The position numbers and the translations under genes are program-made. The notes beneath the pieces were generated by a model. It worked only from the letters and a program-made list of their open reading frames with translations. It made no database searches and was not told the DNA's origin. Below, piece by piece: positions 54,561 through 64,000 of a DNA stretch of 64,000 nucleotides. Positions within the stretch are counted from its first letter, which is position 1. Each line of letters starts with the position of its first letter. Source of the stretch: Caecitellus pseudoparvulus (Eukaryota; Bigyra: Bicosoecida); NCBI GenBank assembly GCA_965644315.1, contig CBFFRQ010000086.1, positions 1-64,000 of the forward strand. Reading direction: 5' to 3'.

Positions 54561-57500
54561 TCAAAAGGCGCCGCCAGCGCCCCACAAACTGGTCGGTGGC
54601 GTGGACCCCATTGGAGGGCCCAGGTCCAGCGCAGAGCTGGGCAGGAGGGGGCCCAGGTCCAGGCCCCCCGTGTCTTCGGACATGGCGGTGAGGGCGGGGC
54701 TGGTCATGAAGGCTGACAGCTTGGACAGGGGGAGGGCAGGGGAGGTGGTCGCCTTGGCGGGAGGGGGGCTGGAGGTGGTGCTGACTGCACCCCCCAGCAC
54801 CTGCCGCACGGCAGAGGCGACGATGGCGTTCTCGTCTGGCATGGACATGCCCTGCGCCCCTGCCCAGGACACCAGGCCGCCGCCAGGGTGCGAGGCAGAG
54901 GTGGGGGGGCCCGCGCCACCCATGCTGTCCGCTCCCGCCGAGCCAGGGGAGGGGACGAGGGGGTCACCCAGCCCGCTGCCCACTGCCCCTGGCGATGTGA
55001 GGCTCGCGTGAGCCGAGGTGGCCATGGACAGCCCAGTGGTGTTGGAGACATGCATGCCAGTGGAGGCGACACCCGCCGGCAAGGCGGCTGCCGCCCACTG
55101 TGGCGCGTCGGGGGGGGGCGCCTCCACGGCTGCCTGGCGGATGCTGGTGCTGTCCAGCAGGCACGTCAGGACGCCGTCGTGGTTCGCGCGGGCGTGCTGG
55201 TCCAGGGCGCCCTCCAGGACGGGAGGGGGCAGGCTCACGGCACACCAGTGCAGGGCTGCCAGCAGTGCGGACAGGACATCCTCCGCTCCCCCCACGCTGG
55301 AGAGGTGGCCGGAGGGCGGCGACTTTGGCGTGCCCCCCTCCTCCTCCTGGCCCCGCACGCGGCCGTTCTGGGTGTGGGCCGCCAGCGCAGCGGCCGCACG
55401 CAGCGAGACACCAGCCGTGCCGGTGGTACCACGGCCCCCTGCGTGGGCCAGCTCCTGTGGCGTGGGGCTGGCGCCACGGCTGGTCCCAGCCTCGGGCTCC
55501 GTGGCCGTGTGCGGGTTGCACACCCACGCCGCGGCTCGCCACAGGGGCAGCGGCTGCAGCATGCCCACCTGCCCCATGAGCAACAGGTGCAGGACAGTCA
55601 GGCCGGCAAACACGCCCCGTGGGATGGACAGGGTGAGGGAGGTGGCGGAGGCGTCGCCCCAGGTCGCTGCCGCCGCCAGCAGTTGCTCTGACGCGGCTGT
55701 GGCCGACGCCACCAGCTGCAGCAGCTCGGCGCCGTTGTGCAGGAGTGCTTTGGCGACGGGGGAGGCAGCGGGGACACCGCCCCGGGAAGAGGCCACGACT
55801 GCCGCGAGACCGGGGTCGGACTCGGGGGTGCCGCCGCCACCGCCACCTGCGGCAGACGCGTGGGGTGTGGAGGCAGCTGCCGGCGGCGGGGGGCCACCCC
55901 CTGACCCCACCAGGGCCTGAGCGTGGGCCAGGTAGGCTGCCAGGCGGCGCATGGCCAGGCCCATGGTGCGGCGGTTCTGCAGGCGGCGCAGGAGGGTGGC
56001 GCGCTGGGAGGGTTGGGGCAGGGCGCTGCCGCCCCGCGAGCGCTTCTGGCCACCGCCGCCCACTGCGGGGCGCAGGCCGGCGTGGTCGTGGCCCAGCACG
56101 CCCGTGACGGGGCTGCCGTGCCGCGCAGTGCTCTCGCCGGCGCAGTGCAGACGTCGCACGGCGACGAGGTGTGCGGCCAGGGTGTTTGCGTCGCGCCACA
56201 GGGCCCCCAACCACGTCGTGGGGGGGGGCGGGGCCTCCTGCTGCGCCTGAGCCTGCTGGGGTGCCTGCGCAGGCGGCTCAGGGGAGGGGGCGCCCATGGG
56301 GGGGGGTGTCGTGGAGCTCTGGGGGTCCCCTGTGGGGGGCGAGCCCGCCCCCTCAGGCACGGACGTTGGCGTCGCCGACCATGTCCTGGGCGCCGATGCG
56401 CCGTGCGTGGCCTCGGCCTGGGGCGTGCCTGCGTCGGGGATGGTGGAGGGGAGGGGGGCGAGGGGGGGCATGCCGGGCCCGGAGGGGGGTGACGGCGCCA
56501 CCGAGCGGGGGGGTGGGCCGTCTTCCGGTGTGCAGGCTCGCTGCGCCGGGTGCAGGGGGGCAGCCACGGCGCCGCCTGGCCCCGGCACCCACGTCTGCAG
56601 GCACATGCGGAAGGGGCCGTTCTCGCAGCCTTCGTGGAGGAGGAAGGTGTTCCGGGGAGATGCCGTGCTGCAGGCGTCGTCATCCTCCTCCTCGTCGTCG
56701 TCGTCATCCTCCACGTAAGCCACAGCCTCCTGCCCCCCCTCATGCGAGCAGGAGGGGGGTGGCAGGGGGGGGTCCTCCCCTCGGCTCAGTCGGCGACGAC
56801 GCTTGGTGCGGGGGCCAAGCCCCCCCTCAGCGTCAGGCGCATCCCCCTCCGCCTCCGCCCCGCCATCGCATCGACGGCGGCGCTGCAGGAGGGGAGGGCC
56901 ACTGCCTGCCTCGGAGTCAGTGGGGCTGTACGTGCCCTCCCGGGGCGCCAGGCACGCCGAGTCACTCGCCAGCACGGGGCGCAAGGCAGGGTACCAGTAC
57001 TCGGGTGCAGCCAGGGACACGACATGTGCCTCGGGAACTGTCACGCGCGTGCTGCGCTTGCGGCTCCGGGGGGCACGGCGGCCCCGCTGGCCAGCGATCT
57101 TCTCAGCTGGACGGGCGGAGGGCAGCCCTGTGGCAGGGGCGTGAGGCGTGGCGTGGCCGCTGGGCGTCAGCTCCACCGTCACCCGCTGAGCAGACGTGTC
57201 GTGCAGGGTGACTGTGCCAGTGTGCCACTGTGCAAGGGCGGCGCGAGGGCGTGCGTGCATGCGGGCGTGCGTGGCGGCGTGGTGGCGTTGCACCGGAACC
57301 AGCCCTGCGGGAAACGAAACGCGGCCGGAGAACACCTGCGTCACTCACCGTCGGGCGAAGGCTCTTGCCCACACGGGCATACACAGCGACGGGCACGCCA
57401 GGCTCCAAGGGAGCAGGCACGGCGTAGGGGAAGCCCTCCGCGTCGTCCTCTGGCACGGCGTGATTGTGCACTGCCGAGACGGTGTTGCGGAATTTGGCCA

Positions 57501-57996
57501 GGCGCTGCCGCTCCTGGGACACAAAAGCGTGCGAGAAGCGGCGCTGCCGGCGAGCCGTTCGGCGCAAGGCACGCCATTCACTGCGCTTCAGCTTTTGGCC
57601 CTGAAGAAAGCGGGGGGGCGGCGCAGCACGGCAGGGTGAGCAGGTGCCCGACAGCGCCAGCCCTGCGACGGGAACGCACCTCCGGCACACATGCGACGGT
57701 GGTGGCCCACTCATCGAACTCGCGGCGCTGGAAGAACGCCCTGTCCACGGTGCTGTAGGCGAAATCCAGCATGTACTTGCGCGCGGCGCCTGCGCTGCCC
57801 TCCAAAGCTCGCGCTAGGAATGCCTTTGCCCTCCTGCGCAATCACCGCAAATCGAGGGGTGCACAGCCCAGCCTGCCGCCCAGCCGTGGCGTCCCCCAGC
57901 CACACCCTGCCACCCTACTCACGATGTGGGCATTTCCTGGCCAGTGAGCGCCTTGCGCTGGCCCTCGGGGGCCTCGGGGGGTGAAACCCGCTCCAT
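54561..57996 (-). CDS. LIN9: LIN9/ALWAYS EARLY homologue, MuvB/DREAM subunit
   Basis: Exons 57996-57923, 57833-57680, 57600-57349 and 57227-54561 give about 1,048 residues; introns are 89, 79 and 121 nt with GTGAGT, GTGCGT and GTGAGT donors, all phase-consistent. The DIRP domain is assembled over exons 2-3: KYMLDFAYSTVDRAFFQRRE, then GQKLKRSEWRALRRTARRQRR with FSHAFVSQERQRL. It is followed by the Tudor-like PLEPGVPVAVYARVGKSLRP joined to WHTGTVTLHDTSAQRVTVEL. This is the LIN9/Mip130/ALY core, which in animals and plants acts in the DREAM/MuvB complex controlling cell-cycle genes. The intron-3 acceptor was chosen because it joins ARVGKSLRPT to WHTGTV; an upstream acceptor at 57302 breaks phase. 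The last 850 residues are acidic, Pro/Ala/Gly-rich and mostly disordered. The start is the first in-frame ATG; further 5' exons are possible. Confidence 0.87.
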
Positions 57997-58189
57997 GTTG
58001 TTGCACAAATTGCGCTGTGGGCCGTCCCAGCTGCAAAACAGCTCAGGCCCTCCGTGGGCAGCCCTGGGGCATGCCGCCGTGGACACTGGATTAAGATGTT
58101 GTATATGTCGATGGGGGGCGGGGGGAAAATCGTGAGGATCGCTGGAGTCTGCCGCCCTGTCGCAAGTGCACGCCCACACACGCACTGGC

Positions 58190-60965
58190 TCACTCGCCGC
58201 CAGACTCCGCTGCAGCTGCACCTGCCTCGCCGCCGGCGCCAGCCCCCGCGGCGGCACCAGGCACGCCCTCCTCCTCCCCCAGTCCCCCTTCAAAGCCCCT
58301 GCGCTGCCCCAACGCCTCCACCTCCGCTGCAAGTGCGCCTGCCTCCACTTCCGACGGGCCCGCCGCCAATGCCGTCGCCACCTCCCGGCTCAGGGCATCG
58401 CTGGCAGCTGCCATATCACGCAGGGCCAGGCGCCGGTGCTTCAGGGCCGCCAGAGCCGCCCGCAGCTCATCCACGGCGTCCCGAGGGCGGGGACCCCCCT
58501 CCTCGTGCCCTTCCTGCCTGGCCCCCCCAACAGTGGGAGGTGGGGCCACACCCGCTGCCACCGCGTCAAACCCCTCGTGGCGCCGGGCCAAGGCGGCTGC
58601 CAGGGCGGCCACAGTCTCGGGATCAGAGGGAGGGGAAGGGGGGGTGTCCTCCTCCTCCTCCTCCTCGGCGCCACCCCCCTCCCCCAGGTGGGAGGGGGGT
58701 ACAAGGGGGGACACCGAGCGCGGGGGGCGGGGCGCCGCCACACGCGGCACGCGCTCAGCGCGCAGCCCACCCCCCTGGCCGCTGCCCGCGGCCCCCTCAC
58801 GCACGATGGCCTCTGCTCCAGCTTGAAACGCAGCAGCCTGCTCTGGCGTCAGCTCCTGAGCCAGCTGGGCCAGGAGAGCCTCCACCTCTGCCGGCTGTGC
58901 CATGCCTGTGGCGGGGGCGAGGTCGCTGCCGCCCAGCACGTCTGCGCCACGCATGGCTTCGATGAGGATGTCTGCCCGCGTAATACGCCGCAGCTCTGAC
59001 GCCGCACTGAGAGCGGTGCGCCCCCCCACAGAGGCGGCACAGTCCCGCGCACCCCCCTCGCCGTCCCCCTCACCCGGCACCAAGTCCGCCCCACGCAGGG
59101 TATCCAGTGCCGCGTCAATGGCAGAGAGAGCAGCTCGCGCCTGCCGACTGCGCCGCTGCTTGGCGATGACGGGGTCGGCACCTCGGGGGAGACCCCCCCC
59201 CCCTCCCGAGGGGGACGGGGGGCGTCCCAGGGACACGGCATCCCCCCCCACCCCACCCTCCTCGACTATGCTGGGCAGAGCAGGGAGGGGCGGCGCCACC
59301 GACCCGCTCTCCTCACTGGCCAGGGCCGTGATGAAGAAGGGCAGCAGCTTCAGCGGCCGCACAGTGCCGGCGGCACCAGTGACAGTGGACGCCGCTGCCA
59401 GCGTGCCGCCCGTAGCACTGCCTGCCCCCCCCACCGTGCTGCCACTGCCGCCTGGCTTCTGCACAGCCTCGGCGATGCGGCGGTCGACATCCGCAAGCGC
59501 CGCCGCCGCCCCTGCCGCCTCCTGTGCCTCCGCCTCCTCGCCCCCAGCCAGCCAGGCGCCCAGCCTCGCCTCCTCCTCAGCTGTCAGGCGGGCGCCGCCA
59601 CGCCCCGCCAGCTGCTTGTTCCGTGCCACAATGCTGCCCCCCCCCGCTCTGGAGCCAGAGAGGGTGGAGGTGGCGGCGGAGGGCGGGCGCCCGTCCACCC
59701 CAGCGCCGGTCAGCCCCGCCACCACGGCAGAGGGGGGGCGCCCGGGGTCTGGCAGGGGGGGTGGCGCCATCTCCGCGGCGGGGGCTGGTGCTGGCACAGC
59801 AGCGTCTGCAGCGCCCAAGGCGGCCTCTGCCTGCGCCAAGGCTGGTGTGGCACCCGCAGCGGTGAAGGCAAAGCCGCCCCTGCGCAGGGTGGGGTTTTTG
59901 TGCACCGGCGAGGCGGAGGTGGGGCTGCTGGAGGCTGCCCTGCCTGGAGGCAGGAGTGGGGAGGTGGGGCGGGGGGGGGATGCCGCCCCCCCCTCGGACG
60001 CCGGCCCCCGCCTCCTGCCTACACCGCCTCCGCCCAGCAAGCCTAGCGGCAGCCCCGGGCGCCCCGGCCTCCCCCCTCCCGCGGAGCTGCTCACGCGACC
60101 CGGGTCAGGCGTCGCAGTGACTCGTCGTGGCTGGCGCCGCCCCGCAGACCTCCGGCCCAGGCCTGCCCTGCGCAGACCCGCCTCGCGTGACTGCTGCAGC
60201 ACTTGGCGCCGCGCCTCCTCAGCCGCCTCCAGCTGGTCCTGCAGTTTGCATCTGTCTGCGGCAATGGCAGCGGCCTGTGCCTCCAGTGCGCGCAGCTGGG
60301 CATCCAGTGACGTGACGCTGGACAGGTCAGGGGGTGGACGGGCCGGCGTGTCTCCTGCACGCCGCCCGTGGGTGGCCCTGGGCGCCTCTTGCCCACTCTC
60401 TACAATCGTAGTGGTAAGGGGGCGTGAGGCATCCCCGTCTGCGCTGAGCGGGCGCATGTCCAAGGCTTCTGCGGCGCCGCGAGCGGCTGGGGACGGCGCA
60501 CTGGCCTCAGCGCCAGTGGGAGAGCCGGCGCTGCGTTGCCACTCTGCCAGCCTCTCGCGCAGGCGCTGCTTGCCTGAAGGTGCGCCCTGCGCCCCCTCCG
60601 TGACCGGCTGCTGCCCACGCTGCAGCTCTGTGAAGCCTGGGCTGGCATGCCCTGCCGTTGCCATGCTTGAGCCCAGCAAGACGCTGGCAGAGCCTGCCCT
60701 TGCCAGCAACGACCCCGAGCTGGAGGTGGGCCGAGAGGCGACTTTTTGTTCGGCTTCTCCTCGCCGCCGGCGAGCGTGGGGGCCAGACACTGGGCGCTGC
60801 TGGGGGCGCTGCTGTGGAGGAGGGTGGCGCGTGCAGCATGAAACGCCGGCAAAAAACGCGGCACACCACAGCACATACCCCTGCCCCCTGTAGCCCTTCG
60901 CGGCCACGAGCTGATCGAAATGCATCTAGTGCATCCATGTCCCTCGCAAAGCCTCTATCAGCCAT
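58190..60965 (-). CDS. unknown low-complexity protein with coiled coils
   Basis: Exons 60965-60879 and 60811-58190 give about 902 residues; the intron is 67 nt (GTATGT...CCACAG, phase 0). Exon 1 encodes MADRGFARDMDALDAFRSAR followed by GREGLQGAG. Exon 2 is Ala/Gly/Pro/Arg-rich with predicted coiled coils near 60330-60190 (SLDAQLRALEAQAAAIAADR) and near the C terminus (DELRAALAALKHRRLALRD), plus an acidic run of Glu codons near 58650. No domain is recognised. The opposite strand carries a 663-codon open frame (58902-60893), an effect of high GC; the spliced start and coiled-coil periodicity favour this strand. Its stop is 194 nt upstream of the LIN9 ATG. Confidence 0.6.
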
Positions 60966-61402
60966 GCTCTACGGGCTTGTGGACCCCCGCCAACCTGACC
61001 ACTGGCGCTGGCTCGACCTCGCCGCAAGCCCGAGCACCTGCTGCACCTTCCACACTCCAAGCACTTCCACTGGAACGCGGAAACGGGAGACCACGTCGTT
61101 CCAAGGACAGGGGGGTCACCATTGCAGTGCGCTTAGTCGATGAGGCTGTCGCGATGCATTTGCGACGGCCACTGCTTGTGCACTGACCTGTATGGCCAGA
61201 CACCCCATGCCAGGGCGCCCTGGAGCTGGCCAGGAGACATCGGGGGCTGTCTCGCGCACAACTCCAGTGCATCCGATTCCAGTGCCCATGCTGAGACCCT
61301 TCACATGCGCCGGGCCTCCGTCCGCGATTTCAGCGCTCGGCAGTGGCCTCCGCACCATCCGATGTGACCGCTTGAGCCGCTTGCGCCTCCAGCTCCTCTT
61401 GC
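60966..61402. other. intergenic stretch, no gene seen
   Basis: A 437-nt spacer between two minus-strand genes. Short open frames on both strands have no recognisable features. Confidence 0.5.
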
Positions 61403-61952
61403 TCACGACTGCGGATGCAGGGGATGGGAGAGGGCGTGTGGGTCGTGCATGCGTGGCGGACGGCGCAGCACGCACTCCCAGTCCCACTTGCGCTTGAGCA
61501 GGTACAGCTGCCCAGCTTCGTTGCTGGCGTGGCAGGCAAGGAGCAGGTAGTTGCGGGGCTGCACCATCCACGCAAATCGCATGAACAGCAGGCTGTACAC
61601 GGCCAGGGCTGAGCGTTGGGCAGGGAGGAGGAGGAGGGGAGTGTGCCAGTCGTACCAGGAGACTGCGGCGGCTGCCTGAGCACGCACTCGCTGTCATCTT
61701 CGTGGATACTGTGTCAGGGGGCTTGTTCATGTCCATCAAAGCCTGTCAGGTGGAGGGGCACAGTAGGGCGTGTTGCCCTACAGCGTCACGTGCCATCCGT
61801 TGCGCGGCTCAAGGTGCAGCTGCAGTGCACCTGCTCAGGGGGCCACGCACCGCCACGACAAAGCCCCAGTTGGCGACAGGGCCCCAGAAATGGGTTGTCT
61901 TCGGCCCTGCTTCGGAATTCACCCAGCCCATGAAGCGCCCCCATGCTGCCAT
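61403..61952 (-). CDS. MPC1: mitochondrial pyruvate carrier subunit 1
   Basis: Exons 61952-61851, 61742-61688 and 61608-61403 give 120 residues; introns are 108 and 79 nt, both GTGCGT...CAG, phases 0 and 1. The spliced protein begins [20 protein letters not shown], then [51 protein letters not shown] and [20 protein letters not shown]. Each block matches MPC1 ([11 protein letters not shown]-KxP-xxxS-xMT, YSLxFMRFA-xVQPRN, LxACHxxNE). MPC1 with MPC2 forms the inner-membrane heterodimer that brings pyruvate into mitochondria. Length is slightly above the animal protein because of a basic, His/Pro-rich tail. The window shows no MPC2 partner. Confidence 0.93.
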
Positions 61953-62224
61953 CGCTGCTCAGGCACGCAGAAACACGCCCCCACTGGCCAGGTGGTGTGG
62001 TGTTGCTTCGTCACGCTCGAGCGTGTAGCTCTGTGTATGGGCCGCAGCAACGCAATGCACTGGACACTGGTCACCCAGTTCGGTAAGTAACTTGGCAACA
62101 GGAAAGTACGCATACTGTATTGTCTCCTTCCGGGCATGCTTGGTACGCCACCGCAAAAGGCTCTGTCCAGCCAGCTCCACGCCACGCCGCCGCTCGTTCC
62201 CCCCCCCCGGCGCAACCACGCACT

Positions 62225-64000
62225 CTACAACGGCACTGGCCCATGCATCCCTCTGCACGCCTGTGCGCCCTGGGCCTGCGCCACCCACTGCGCCCTCAGC
62301 CCCGCCTCCACCTGGAAGGAGTACCGGAAGGGCTCCGCAGGGTTCGCTTGCGTGAGAACCAGCACCAGCTGGCGAGACAGCGGCGGCAAGATGTCCGTGA
62401 CGCTGTGTCCCTCCCTGGAAGCCAGGACATTCGCGCACCGCCCCCCCCAGGACACGCGCACCACCAGCGCCTGTGCCTCGCTCCCATTCTCCACAGCCAG
62501 CACCATGCCCGCATCTCCCTCGAGCGTGTACTGCAGGGCAGGCTTGCCTTGCAGCAGCACCTGGCGCCTGCCCAGGGCCACACACCGAGCCGCGAGCACA
62601 GCCCCAAACTCAGCCTCAGACAGGGTGCATGGCCGCACCTGCAGCCCGGCAGGTCCGAACACGGTCACAGCCATCTCTAACGCACGCCAAGCCTCAGCAC
62701 TAACGGCCCACTCGTGGCAGGGCGCCGCCCCACTCTCCTCACTGCTGAGCAAGGCGCAGCTCACTGGGACTGCGAGCACAGGGCCCTGGCCTGCCTCCAG
62801 CGCCGCGGTACACAGGCTCCACTCGTCAAATGCCCGAGGTGTCTGGGCCAACACCGTGCCCCCTGCATCCAGCAGGGCCCACCCCAGGTCTGGCCAGGCC
62901 GCCGCTCTCGCCATGCGCTGCCCAATGGCGCGGGTCGTGGCGGCTGGTGCAGTGAAGACGGACACGTCCCCACCCAGTGGCGCCACCGGAGTTTGGTTGA
63001 GACGCCCAGGCGCGCGGCAGGCCTCCACTGTGACGGTGGCGCCACTGGGCGGGGGTGTCAGCCGCAAGGCGGGGAAGCGAAGAGGCGGCGAGGGGGACTT
63101 CTCGGCCACTGCTTTGGGGCAGTGTGGCAAGGCCAGAGCCGCACGCCACACCGGCCTCGCACACAGCACTGCTGCATCCACCACTCGGAAAGCTGCCGCG
63201 AAGGTCTCCAGGGGCAGCGTGAACCCGGCAGATGAAAACAACGGCGTTGCAGACTCGCCGCCAGGGCTGCCTTCCCCCTGCTCCTTACATGCAGGGTCAA
63301 AGAGCCACACCTGCGGCGTTCCATGAGGCCCGTCCACCCTCGTGCCAAGCACAGCGTAAGCGTGGTCTGGCTTTAGGGGCGGGCCGCCCTCTCCCGCCAC
63401 GGCAGAGGGCGCATGTTGCAGCCCGGAACATGACGCCACCATGGCATGTCCTGCGCTGTCCCAGCGCCGCAGAGTTCGCCACAGCGTCGCTTGGAGCGGC
63501 GTGGAGGGCAGCCCTGGCGCCCGCGCCCCGGGGCGTACAGAGGCGCACCGCTGGCGCCGCCACAGCTGCTGCCCTCGCGTCTCGCCCGTGGCGCAGTCCA
63601 AGCTCAGCACAGGCGCCGCAGTGAGCATGCGCAGTCCATCTCGCCCGCCGCCACCCGCCAGGCCAGCCCACTCCCCCACGCACATAGATGCCGCTCCAGC
63701 CTCCACCTGGGCCGGCCACGCCGCAGCCTTGCTCGACAGCACGCCCCGTGGTAGGGCATCTTTGGCCCAATCTGGCGCAGACGGCAAGTCGTGCCACTGC
63801 GTCCCGTTCCACAGAGTCAGGGTGGGGTGCAGGCGGCGCTGCAGGGTGTGCGGGGCGGTGTGGGCCACTGCTGCGGCAGCTGCGAGCAACCAACAAGAGT
63901 CCAGGCCTCCCTGCTGCACCTGCTGTGGGCGGGGGAGAGATGGAAGCCCTGCATGGTGTGCCATCGGCATCTGCTTCGCAACACCCGGCGTGCAGCCTGC
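62225..64000 (-). CDS. calpain-like cysteine protease, 5' end outside the window
   Basis: The frame is open from the right edge to the stop at 62225 (591 codons). The ATGs at 63970 and 63964 are probably internal, since the frame continues upstream to the edge and a 3' splice site (GCGAAGCAG) ends at 63971. The protease core shows QQGGLDSCWLLAAAAAVA, equivalent to the QGxLGDCWFL active-site Cys block of calpains. KPDHAYAVLGTRVDG corresponds to the catalytic His block HAYxV. PQVWLFDPACKEQG stands where the RNPWG Asn block is expected, so the third triad residue appears to be Asp or displaced. The remaining 330 residues resemble beta-sandwich calpain domain III-like repeats (for example FRYSFQVEAGLRAQW at the end). 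No EF-hands are seen in the visible part. Active or regulatory, it is one of the non-classical calpains common in protists. Confidence 0.78.
   Translation of the reverse strand, partial: AGCTPGVAKQMPMAHHAGLPSLPRPQQVQQGGLDSCWLLAAAAAVAHTAPHTLQRRLHPTLTLWNGTQWHDLPSAPDWAKDALPRGVLSSKAAAWPAQVEAGAASMCVGEWAGLAGGGGRDGLRMLTAAPVLSLDCATGETRGQQLWRRQRCASVRPGARAPGLPSTPLQATLWRTLRRWDSAGHAMVASCSGLQHAPSAVAGEGGPPLKPDHAYAVLGTRVDGPHGTPQVWLFDPACKEQGEGSPGGESATPLFSSAGFTLPLETFAAAFRVVDAAVLCARPVWRAALALPHCPKAVAEKSPSPPLRFPALRLTPPPSGATVTVEACRAPGRLNQTPVAPLGGDVSVFTAPAATTRAIGQRMARAAAWPDLGWALLDAGGTVLAQTPRAFDEWSLCTAALEAGQGPVLAVPVSCALLSSEESGAAPCHEWAVSAEAWRALEMAVTVFGPAGLQVRPCTLSEAEFGAVLAARCVALGRRQVLLQGKPALQYTLEGDAGMVLAVENGSEAQALVVRVSWGGRCANVLASREGHSVTDILPPLSRQLVLVLTQANPAEPFRYSFQVEAGLRAQWVAQAQGAQACRGMHGPVPL

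Noticed and set aside
57228-57348. Alternative intron-3 acceptor of LIN9 ending at 57302
   Set aside because: Breaks phase with the strong GTGAGT donor; the acceptor at 57228 keeps phase and restores the conserved Tudor-like segment.
58902-60893. 663-codon plus-strand open frame
   Set aside because: Antisense to the minus-strand gene, which has a spliced ATG start and coiled coils; the plus frame is a GC-driven shadow.
1-64000. tRNA, rRNA, retrotransposon or DNA-transposon genes
   Set aside because: I looked for RT, integrase or transposase motifs, terminal repeats and tRNA arms and found none I could support; a tRNAscan/Infernal run would be decisive.

Overview
The window is nuclear DNA of a GC-rich, gene-dense microbial eukaryote. 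Evidence: eukaryote-only genes (SEC13, YIF1, LIN9, mitochondrial pyruvate carrier MPC1, sphingosine-1-phosphate lyase, palmitoyltransferases, a copine/RGLG-like protein), short phase-consistent spliceosomal introns (22 modelled, 55-155 nt), and no operons or Shine-Dalgarno sites. A CPC1/SPEF2-like central-pair protein implies a motile 9+2 flagellum. The lineage cannot be fixed from sequence alone. A free-living flagellated protist or alga (stramenopile, haptophyte or similar) fits best, and that is an inference.

Layout. 1-878 (-): intact-frame fragment of a paralogue of the giant gene. 1011-3782 (-): AAA/P-loop NTPase with a C-terminal nuclease-like domain, resembling Crinkler/RHS proteins. 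4985-20466 (-): giant secreted protein of about 5,130 residues; its signal-peptide exon lies behind an 83-nt intron. 20689-21819 (-): SEC13. 22100-23601 (-): myristoylation-motif vWA (copine/RGLG-like) protein. 23947-24896 (-): divergent DHHC protein. 25295-27135 (+): sphingosine-1-phosphate lyase. 27332-33412 (+): long coiled-coil protein with a tandem IQ array. 33668-36736 (+): unknown single-pass membrane protein. 36835-37735 (-): second DHHC protein. 37983-38579 (+) and 38596-39659 (-): small unknown genes. 39906-41042 (-): YIF1. 41240-42193 (+): cytochrome-b5 reductase. 42207-43885 (-): two-RRM protein with a PPAYGG-rich tail. 44369-54454 (+): SPEF2/CPC1-like. 54561-57996 (-): LIN9. 58190-60965 (-): unknown low-complexity/coiled-coil protein. 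61403-61952 (-): MPC1. 62225-64000 (-): calpain-like protease running off the right edge.

The genes do not form one pathway; they are unlinked housekeeping functions. They cover secretory traffic (SEC13, YIF1), lipid and ER redox chemistry (S1P lyase, cytochrome-b5 reductase), protein S-acylation (two divergent DHHC proteins), cell-cycle transcription (LIN9), the flagellum (SPEF2-like) and calcium signalling (IQ array, copine-like vWA, calpain-like). Convergent pairs lie as close as 13-16 nt apart. Introns cluster at gene 5' ends, ahead of very long uninterrupted exons. The least ordinary region is the left 20 kb, where a Crinkler/RHS-like NTPase-nuclease gene sits between a giant lectin/Gly-rich/FN3-like surface protein gene and a truncated relative of it.
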